Assembly: GCA_044359525.1 (NCBI GenBank)
Contig: JBIKLY010000069.1
Coordinates: forward strand, 1 to 18,764
Direction: 5' to 3'
DNA: 18,764 bases
From: CAJBIL01 sp044359525
Lineage (GTDB): Bacteria > Pseudomonadota > Gammaproteobacteria > Burkholderiales > Rhodocyclaceae
Made by a program: the position numbers and the translations under genes. Below, piece after piece: positions 13,246 to 18,764 of this stretch; position 1 is the first letter of the stretch; each line of letters starts with the position of its first letter. The notes below the pieces were generated by a model. The model did no database searches, was not told where the DNA came from, and worked only from the letters and a program-made list of their open reading frames with translations.

Positions 13246-13641
13246 TCAAACGCCGATCGTCGCCTGGTTGTTAAGCGCCAGCCAGCCGCGCACAACGCGG
13301 TAGACCAGCCAGAAGGTGACCGCGAGCAGGATGGCGATAGTCAGCGGCAGGCCAATCACCGTAAACGCCAGCAGTACGGCGACCACGACCCACAAGGCGG
13401 CAAACCAGAAGGTCCGTATCTGCCAGCGATAATGGCTCTCCAGCCAGCTGCCTTCCACTTCGGAACGCTTCACATAATTCAGGATGACGGCGATGATCGA
13501 CGGCCAGCCGATGAGAAAAGCGCCGATCACGCTGACCGCGCCGAAGATGCCGGTGAGCACCGAAAAAGCGTGCAGCGCATAGATCACCTGGCACCAGGCG
13601 CGGGCCCCATCAAGGTCTTTTGCATCGTTCATCGGTGTCAT
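13246..13641 (-). CDS. DUF4870-like small membrane protein
   Basis: The roughly 131-residue product has three or four hydrophobic segments separated by short loops, including an SHYRWQIRTFWF stretch typical of DUF4870-type membrane proteins. Function is unknown. Start: the minus strand has GGGAG at 13653-13649, 7 bases before ATG 13641 and 4 bases before ATG 13644. The latter overlaps the ubiD stop as TAATG. A longer start at 13665 would overlap ubiD by 22 bases and is less likely. The arrangement predicts co-transcription and translational coupling with ubiD. It may have no functional relation to ubiquinone synthesis. Confidence 0.78.
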   Translation of the reverse strand: MTPMNDAKDLDGARAWCQVIYALHAFSVLTGIFGAVSVIGAFLIGWPSIIAVILNYVKRSEVEGSWLESHYRWQIRTFWFAALWVVVAVLLAFTVIGLPLTIAILLAVTFWLVYRVVRGWLALNNQATIGV

Positions 13642-13643
13642 CA

Positions 13644-15134
13644 TTACACTCCCAGTTGTTGCCACAAATCATCGACGCGCTGCTTGACCGCCGCATCCAT
13701 GACGATCGGCGTACCCCACTCGCGACTGGTTTCGCCCGGCCATTTGTTGGTCGCATCGATGCCCATCTTGCTGCCAAGGCCGGCGACCGGGCTGGCGAAA
13801 TCGAGATAGTCGATCGGCGTGTTCTCGGCGATCAGGGTATCGCGCGCCGCATCGACACGCGTCGTCATCGCCCAGATCACTTCCTTCCAATCGCGAATAT
13901 TCACGTCGTCGTCCACCACAATGATCGTCTTGGTGTACATGAATTGGCGCAGGAAAGACCAGATGCCGAACATCACGCGTTTGGCATGACCGGGGTACTG
14001 CTTCTTGATGCTGACCGTAGCGAGGCGATACGAGCAGCCCTCGGGCGGCAAGTAGAAATCAACAATCTCGGGAAACTGTTTCTGTAGCAACGGCACGAAC
14101 ACCTCGTTGAGCGCGACGCCGAGCATCGCCGGCTCGTCGGGCGGTTTGCCGGTGTAGGTGCTGTGGTAGATCGGATTCTTGCGCATAGTGATGCGCTCGA
14201 TGGTGAACACCGGAAAATGCGCCTGTTCGTTGTAATAACCCGTGTGGTCACCGTAGGGGCCCTCGAGCGCGGTTTCGTTCGGATCAATGTAACCCTCAAG
14301 AACGATTTCGCTGGAAGCCGCCACCTGCAGATCGGCATTTTTTTGTAACGCGCCGAGGCATTTCACCACTTCGGTCTTGGCGCCGCGCAGCAGACCGGCG
14401 AACTGGTATTCGGAGAGATTATCCGGCACTGGTGTTACCGCGCCAAGAATGGTTGCCGGATCGCAGCCGATCACCGTCGCCACCGGAAAAGGCTGACCCG
14501 GATGCTTCAGGCAGTGGTCACGAAAATCGAGCGCGCCGCCGCGATGCGCCAGCCAGCGCATGATTACCTTGTTTGGCCCGAGTACTTGCTGCCGGTAGAT
14601 GCCGAGATTCTGCCGCGCCTTCTCCGGCCCGCGCGTCACTGTCAGCCCCCAGGTGATCAGCGGCGCCACGTCGCCCGGCCAGCAATGCTGGATCGGCAGG
14701 CGCGAAAGATCAACGTCCTTGCCCTCCCAGACAATTTCCTGACACGGTGCCGACGAGACCACTTTCGGCGCCATGTTGAGCACTTGCTTGAACACCGGCA
14801 GCTTGTCCCACGCGTCCTTCAAACCCTTCGGCGGCTCGGGCTCCTTGAGAAAGGCGAGCAGCTTGCCAACCTCGCGCAGCGCCTCGACCGACTCCTGCCC
14901 CATGCCCAACGCGACGCGGCGTGGCGTGCCAAAAAGATTGGCCAAAACCGGAATGCTGAGTTTGCCGAATGCGCCTTTGGGATTTTCAAAAAGAATCGCC
15001 GGACCACCGGCCCGCAACACACGGTCGCAGATTTCGGTCATCTCCAGCCGGGTATCGACCTCGACGCTGACGCGCTTCAGTTCGCCGATACTTTCCAGCT
15101 GTGCAATGAAGTCGCGCAGGTCGTGATATCGCAT
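13644..15134 (-). CDS. ubiD: 4-hydroxy-3-polyprenylbenzoate decarboxylase UbiD
   Basis: The 496-residue protein matches UbiD in length and motifs. UbiD uses prenylated FMN and a divalent metal to decarboxylate polyprenyl-4-hydroxybenzoate in ubiquinone synthesis. Visible signatures are RQNLGIYRQQV (about 174-184, with metal-ligand Asn176), the SEYQFAGLLRG segment with Glu242, and EGPYGDHTGYY (291-301) near the active site. No Shine-Dalgarno is evident before ATG 15134 on the minus strand. Upstream, TTGCGG (15200-15195) and TAGGAT (15177-15172), 17 bases apart, form a weak promoter whose -35 would lie in the terminal arm of the inverted-repeat element. The partner flavin prenyltransferase ubiX is not in the window. 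Confidence 0.96.
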   Translation of the reverse strand: MRYHDLRDFIAQLESIGELKRVSVEVDTRLEMTEICDRVLRAGGPAILFENPKGAFGKLSIPVLANLFGTPRRVALGMGQESVEALREVGKLLAFLKEPEPPKGLKDAWDKLPVFKQVLNMAPKVVSSAPCQEIVWEGKDVDLSRLPIQHCWPGDVAPLITWGLTVTRGPEKARQNLGIYRQQVLGPNKVIMRWLAHRGGALDFRDHCLKHPGQPFPVATVIGCDPATILGAVTPVPDNLSEYQFAGLLRGAKTEVVKCLGALQKNADLQVAASSEIVLEGYIDPNETALEGPYGDHTGYYNEQAHFPVFTIERITMRKNPIYHSTYTGKPPDEPAMLGVALNEVFVPLLQKQFPEIVDFYLPPEGCSYRLATVSIKKQYPGHAKRVMFGIWSFLRQFMYTKTIIVVDDDVNIRDWKEVIWAMTTRVDAARDTLIAENTPIDYLDFASPVAGLGSKMGIDATNKWPGETSREWGTPIVMDAAVKQRVDDLWQQLGV

Positions 15135-15190
15135 GAAAGAAAATCCGTGGAAAGATTGAGCAACGAGGATTATCCTAGAAAAAGCAGTTA

Positions 15191-15368
15191 TTCACCGCAA
15201 AGGCGCAAAGAACGCAAAGGTTCGCAAAGATGAAAAGCTCTCTGGGCTAAATCAATAGCGTAGTATTTTTTTGATTGCCCATGCCACTCGCCCAAAAAAT
15301 GAATGGCACAAGCTATTCGACCCATTGTTTCCTTTGCGTTCTTCGCACCTTTGCGCCTTTGCGGTGAA
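15191..15368. repeat. 178-bp inverted-repeat element with 20-bp perfect terminal repeats
   Basis: The ends 15191-15210 and 15349-15368 are perfect 20-bp inverted repeats beginning TTCACCGCAAAGGCGCAAAG. Further CGCAAAG units follow inward on the left and GCGTTCTTCGC units on the right. The centre, about 100 bases, is AT-richer and includes a T-run. No open reading frame of its own is convincing. The element occupies most of the divergent space between ubiD and the histidine kinase gene, like a MITE or a long hairpin repeat. Confidence 0.85.
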
Positions 15369-15412
15369 GTTTTCAGGATTGCCCTTGATCCAACGTCAAA
15401 CGGGGAAGCTGG

Positions 15413-16927
15413 ATGAGCACAACATTGAACCTCGCCACATTGCCGCTGATCGCTTTCTCGGCGTGCAGCAAAAATGACGAATTGCAGATCGTGCAGGCCG
15501 ACGGCGGCATGCTTGACCTGTTCGACACCGCAGCCGCGCCCGCCAACTGGCTTGGCAAGGCCATGCATCCGGATGAGCGGACCGCCTTTCTGGCGCCGCC
15601 GCAAGGCGAATCACGCCAGCTGGTTCGGCTGCAGGCCAAGGATGGCACCTGGCGCTGGTTCAACTTGCGTATCAGTGACGTTCAAAAACGCGGTGACGCC
15701 TTGCACTACACCGCCCTGCTCACCGACGCGACCGAATTCAAGGCGATGGAGGAAGTTGCGCAGCGCTATCGCGACTACACCGAGATCACCTCCGACTGGT
15801 ACTGGGAGATGGATGAAGCGCACCGCTTCACCTACTTTTCACGCGAATTCGAAGAGGTTACGGGCCTGCCGAGCGCCAGTGCGCTCGGCAAAACACGCTG
15901 GGACGGCCTCGGCCGGGAGAACCTCGGCAATATCGACTGGGAGGCGCATAAACAGTTGATGTACACGCAGAAACCGATCCGCAACTTCGAATACCCGAGC
16001 CGCCGCGCCGACGGCCGCATCGTCTGGCTGCGCGCCAGCGGCAGCCCGCGCTACGACGACAGCGGGAAATTCATCGGCTATTACGGGATCGCCGCCGACA
16101 TCAGCGCAACACGACGCATCGAGGAGCGGCTACAGCAATCCGAGCGACTGGCGTCGATCGGCCAGCTGGCGGCGGGCGTTGCACACGAGATCAACAACCC
16201 GATCAGTTTTGTCCGCTCCAACGTCGAAATGCTTGGCAACTATCTCGACACGCTGCTCAAACTGCTTGAGCATTACGCCGCCGTTGAGGCGAGCTGCACG
16301 GCAACGGAGGCCCTCTCGACACTGCAGATCGAAAAGAAAAAAGCCGACCTCGACTACCTGCGCGAAGACGCACCGGCGCTGCTCGACGAGTGCCGCAACG
16401 GCCTTGAGCGGGTACGCAAGATTGTCGCCGACCTGCGCGAGTTTTCCCGCGAGGGCGATACCGGCTGGAGTGAAACGGATATTCATACCTGCCTGGAAAG
16501 CGCTATCAACCTGCTTGCCGGTGGTCTGCCGAAAACGGTCGAAATCAAGCGCCAGTTCGCCACACTGCCGGCACTGCGCTGCAAACCACTGCAACTCAAT
16601 CAGGTTTTTCTCGCCCTGCTCACCAATGCGGCGCAGGCGATCGGTGAGCAGCCCGGCTGCATCACCGTGAGCAGCGGAAAAAGCGACAGCGGTGAGGCAT
16701 GGATTGAAGTGGCTGACACTGGCTGCGGTATCTCGGCAGAAACCCTGCCGCGAATCTTCGAGCCATTTTTTACGACGCGGCCAATTGGCAAAGGCACCGG
16801 AATGGGGCTGTCGATGAGTTTTGGTATCGTCGCCGACCACGGAGGCCGAATCGAGGTGCAGAGCACAGCCGGCAGCGGTTCGACTTTTCGCGTGAGCTTG
16901 CCGGACAACCCGGAACAGGCTGCCTGA
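15413..16927 (+). CDS. orphan PAS-domain sensor histidine kinase
   Basis: The 504-residue protein has no transmembrane helix, so it is a cytoplasmic kinase. Two PAS-like domains (about 1-115 and 118-237; the second is clearer, with DWYWEMDEAHRFTYFS and a PAC-like FIGYYGIAADISATR end) precede a dimerisation domain with the phospho-acceptor His258 in GVAHEINNP. The HATPase domain shows Asn405 (N-box), Asp435 in DTGCGIS (G1 box), an EPFFTT F-box and GKGTGMGLSM (G2). The H-box and catalytic domain resemble the NtrB/ZraS class. A GGGGAAG ribosome site precedes ATG 15413. No response regulator lies in the window, and its 3' end is 8 bases from the convergent ubiA end. The signal is unknown. Confidence 0.92.
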   Translation: MSTTLNLATLPLIAFSACSKNDELQIVQADGGMLDLFDTAAAPANWLGKAMHPDERTAFLAPPQGESRQLVRLQAKDGTWRWFNLRISDVQKRGDALHYTALLTDATEFKAMEEVAQRYRDYTEITSDWYWEMDEAHRFTYFSREFEEVTGLPSASALGKTRWDGLGRENLGNIDWEAHKQLMYTQKPIRNFEYPSRRADGRIVWLRASGSPRYDDSGKFIGYYGIAADISATRRIEERLQQSERLASIGQLAAGVAHEINNPISFVRSNVEMLGNYLDTLLKLLEHYAAVEASCTATEALSTLQIEKKKADLDYLREDAPALLDECRNGLERVRKIVADLREFSREGDTGWSETDIHTCLESAINLLAGGLPKTVEIKRQFATLPALRCKPLQLNQVFLALLTNAAQAIGEQPGCITVSSGKSDSGEAWIEVADTGCGISAETLPRIFEPFFTTRPIGKGTGMGLSMSFGIVADHGGRIEVQSTAGSGSTFRVSLPDNPEQAA

Positions 16928-16935
16928 AATCGCCC

Positions 16936-17820
16936 CTACAAGCGGATCAAGAAACTCAGGGCAATCCCGGCAAAAACACTCGCGCCGATCCAGTTGTTAT
17001 GCAGAAAGGCCTTGAAGCACTTTGCCGGATCGCGCGCCCGGATCAGCGTGAAATGGTAGCCAGCAATGCCAGCAGCAAGCAGCAGCCCGGCGTAAAACGG
17101 CCAGCCCAGATACAAGCCGTAGCCCACCCAGCCAATCAGACCGAGCGCTAGCGCATAGCACAGCATGACTGCCGCAACATCAAAGCGACCAAAGGTAATC
17201 GCCGAAGTCCGGATGCCGATCTTCAGATCATCGATGCGATCAACCATCGCGTATTCGGTATCGTAGGCAACCGCCCAGAAGACATTGGCGAGCAGCAGCC
17301 ACCACGCCTCGGCCGGCACACTGCCGAGGTGCGCCGCATAGGCCATCGGGATGCCAAAACCGAAGGCGACGCCAAGATAAGCCTGCGGTACGGCAAAGAA
17401 GCGTTTGGTAAACGGATAGCTCGCCGCGAGAAACAAGGCCGCTACCGACAGCCCAACGATCAGCCAGCTTTTCAGCGGCAGAATGAGGACAAAAGCGCAA
17501 GCGGCCAGCGCGGCAAAAAGAATCATCGCCTCCCGGGTCGACACTTTGCCGGCCGTGATCGGCCGCTCCCGGGTGCGCGCCACATGCCGGTCAAAATCCC
17601 GGTCAGCGAAGTCATTGATCACACAACCGGCCGAGCGCATCAGCACTGTGCCCAGCGTGAAGATCCACACCACCGCCCAATCCGGCTGCCCCAGCGCAGA
17701 AAGCCACAGCCCCCACAAGGTCGGCCAGAGCAGCAGCAGGATGCCGATCGGCTTGTCGAGCCGCATCAGCTTTTCGTAGAGGTCGACACGTTCGCGCAGT
17801 TTTTGCCTTGAGAGATTCAT
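16936..17820 (-). CDS. ubiA: 4-hydroxybenzoate octaprenyltransferase UbiA
   Basis: The 294-residue integral membrane prenyltransferase attaches the polyprenyl tail to 4-hydroxybenzoate, the committed step of ubiquinone synthesis. The two Asp-rich substrate sites are visible: NDFADRDFD at 69-77, followed by RTRERPITAGKVS, and DTEYAMVDRIDDLKIG at 187-202. Eight or nine hydrophobic helices are present and the length is typical. The start at ATG 17820 has GGAAGG just upstream on the minus strand. ubiC, often the neighbour of ubiA, is not found here. It is transcribed toward the histidine kinase gene and away from the GlcG gene. Confidence 0.96.
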   Translation of the reverse strand: MNLSRQKLRERVDLYEKLMRLDKPIGILLLLWPTLWGLWLSALGQPDWAVVWIFTLGTVLMRSAGCVINDFADRDFDRHVARTRERPITAGKVSTREAMILFAALAACAFVLILPLKSWLIVGLSVAALFLAASYPFTKRFFAVPQAYLGVAFGFGIPMAYAAHLGSVPAEAWWLLLANVFWAVAYDTEYAMVDRIDDLKIGIRTSAITFGRFDVAAVMLCYALALGLIGWVGYGLYLGWPFYAGLLLAAGIAGYHFTLIRARDPAKCFKAFLHNNWIGASVFAGIALSFLIRL

Positions 17821-18080
17821 TGGCCTTCCAAGCGGGGGCTGAATTGCGCATTGATGCGCTTGATTTCATCATCATTGACGCCTGCTCAGGCGGCAAGCTG
17901 CCCGTTCAGCCAGTGAGCGGAGTCCATGCCGAAGCGATTAGCCACGACAAGGCAGTCAGCGCGTGCGATTTTACTGAATTTCGCATTAACGTGCGTCGTC
18001 TACTTTTCTCCACCATGAGGGTTTTGCAGCACGCCGCTGCAGCGAACAACGCCAGCGTAAAACCCGCCAGCGAATTGCTG
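17821..18080. other. 260-bp gene-free region upstream of ubiA
   Basis: No convincing gene is seen on either strand. On the minus strand one frame is open from 17999 to 17889, is broken by TGA (17888-17886), then runs 22 codons to a TGA that overlaps the ubiA start (17819-17817). This could be a decayed small gene or chance. A -10-like TAAAAT on the minus strand (17973-17968) may belong to a ubiA promoter, but no good -35 was found. Confidence 0.4.
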
Positions 18081-18485
18081 TCAGCCAGCACCTAGCGCCA
18101 TCACCCCAGCCTGCGCGACCAGCGCATCTTCGCCAGCCTTGACGCCGGAAACCCCCACCGCACCGATCACCACGCCATCGATGATGATCGGCTCGCCGCC
18201 TTCGAGCGGCACCACCGGCATTGCCAGCGCAGCAAAGCGGCCGTTGTTGACCATTTCCTCGAAGGCCTTGCTCGGCTTGCCGGTGAGCACGCTGGTGCGC
18301 GCTTTCTCCGGGGCCACAGCGGCGCTCATCAGCGGTGCGCCATCCATGCGCTGCAGCCAGAGGGCGTGGCCGCCGGCATCGCAGATTGCGATGCTTACTG
18401 CCCAGCCGCGTTCAATGGCGGCCGCCTCGGCGGCTGCGGCAATGCGTTTCACATCATCGAGCACCAATGCTTTGGTGTTTTTCAT
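18081..18485 (-). CDS. GlcG/HbpS-family (DUF336) protein
   Basis: The 134-residue single-domain protein shows the GlcG/HbpS fold signature. It has an N-terminal helix rich in Ala, then a strand with VSIAICDAGGHALWLQRMDGAP (about 30-51), a middle KA-rTS-LTGKPS segment, and the Gly-rich end GGEPIIIDGVVIGAVGVSG. Family members bind heme (HbpS) or accompany glycolate/glyoxylate genes (GlcG). A purine-rich AGGAAA lies just upstream of ATG 18485 on the minus strand. It follows the glycerate kinase gene by 32 bases on the same strand, which supports a glyoxylate/glycerate locus. The biochemical role of the GlcG group is not settled. Confidence 0.87.
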   Translation of the reverse strand: MKNTKALVLDDVKRIAAAAEAAAIERGWAVSIAICDAGGHALWLQRMDGAPLMSAAVAPEKARTSVLTGKPSKAFEEMVNNGRFAALAMPVVPLEGGEPIIIDGVVIGAVGVSGVKAGEDALVAQAGVMALGAG

Positions 18486-18517
18486 GGGCGGTTTCCTGTT
18501 CTATTTTTAACGTTTGC

Positions 18518-18764
18518 TCAAAGGATCAAAATGGCGCGAAAGTCGTTCACGTTGGTCAGCGTCGGGCCGGTCACCAGCGAATCGCCGAGCATGCCAAAAA
18601 AACCGTGCCCGTCGTTATCGTCCAGACTATCCAGCGGACAAATCCCCTTCGCCCAGGCACGCGCCAGCGTGTCGGGCGTGGCGATGGCGCCGGCGATTTC
18701 TTCCTGGCCATCCACCCCGTCGGTATCGCCAGCCAGCGCATACACACCGGCCGTGCCGCGCAGG
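18518..18764 (-). CDS. glycerate 2-kinase (MOFRL family), C-terminal part (5' end outside window)
   Basis: About 81 C-terminal residues are visible, running off the right edge. The motifs LAGDTDGVDG and VTGPTLTNVNDFRAIL are characteristic of the MOFRL domain of type-2 glycerate kinases (GckA/TtuD), which phosphorylate D-glycerate to 2-phosphoglycerate. The stop is TGA at 18520-18518. The pairing with a GlcG-family gene downstream suggests glyoxylate to tartronate semialdehyde to glycerate metabolism. The other genes of such a pathway would be to the right of the window. Confidence 0.88.
   Translation of the reverse strand, partial: LRGTAGVYALAGDTDGVDGQEEIAGAIATPDTLARAWAKGICPLDSLDDNDGHGFFGMLGDSLVTGPTLTNVNDFRAILIL

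Noticed and set aside
13620..14087. 155-codon + strand frame across the ubiD 3' end
   Set aside because: It is antisense to strongly conserved ubiD sequence, with no independent signal.
15413..15478. Lipoprotein-like N-terminus of the histidine kinase (hydrophobic run ending FSAC)
   Set aside because: There is no basic n-region, the -3 residue is Phe, and the following domains are PAS domains expected in the cytoplasm.

Overview
The window reads as chromosomal DNA of a Betaproteobacterium, most likely from the Rhodocyclales (Dechloromonas, Azonexus or Accumulibacter relatives). This is inferred from the high GC, the gene order of the cytochrome oxidase cluster, the ubiquinone genes ubiA and ubiD, and a CIRCE-controlled rpoH. 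No phage, IS, CRISPR, tRNA or rRNA gene was seen. The genes are housekeeping genes. The unusual material is in residue-level oddities and in the intergenic regions.

Layout. 1-3790: the tail of an MFS transporter, a 23S rRNA guanine methyltransferase (RlmA family), a GapN-like aldehyde dehydrogenase and an alpha/beta hydrolase, all on the + strand. 3791-4063: an intergenic region with a CU-rich anti-Shine-Dalgarno-like tract followed by a strong terminator, a candidate small RNA. 4064-5660: a small membrane protein, a 42-residue basic protein with its own terminator, then rpoH (sigma-32), whose sigma-70 promoter is overlaid by a CIRCE (HrcA) operator. 5714-13070: a caa3-type cytochrome c oxidase cluster in the order coxB (fused to cytochrome c), ctaD, small assembly protein, ctaG, ctaE, DUF2909 twin-TM protein (opposite strand), SURF1, SCO-like protein, ctaB. 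It is headed by a probable extended -10 promoter with an FNR/Anr-type box just downstream of the predicted start point. 13246-15134 (- strand): ubiD followed by a coupled DUF4870-like membrane protein. 15191-15368: an inverted-repeat element. 15413-16927: an orphan PAS-PAS histidine kinase. 16936-17820: ubiA. 18081-18764: a GlcG/HbpS-family protein and the 3' end of a glycerate 2-kinase.

How the genes fit together. CoxB, CtaD and CtaE are the core subunits. CtaG and the SCO-like protein would serve copper insertion, SURF1 heme a insertion, and CtaB makes heme O. UbiA and UbiD belong to ubiquinone synthesis, which supplies the same respiratory chain. The GlcG and glycerate kinase genes suggest a glyoxylate/glycerate locus that continues beyond the right edge.

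The most notable observation is that the CtaD protein keeps all heme and CuB ligands and the D-channel, but has non-polar residues (Pro282, Leu342, Leu345) at the three canonical K-channel positions and His in place of the Asp ligand of the Mg site. The same cluster lacks ctaA (heme A synthase) and a canonical SCO gene. Other points of interest are the CCUCCUCCC-type candidate sRNA, the FNR box placed for repression of an oxygen-respiring oxidase, the CIRCE/promoter overlap at rpoH, two related GC(A/G)AAG-type palindromic elements, and a GapN homologue without the usual catalytic Glu.
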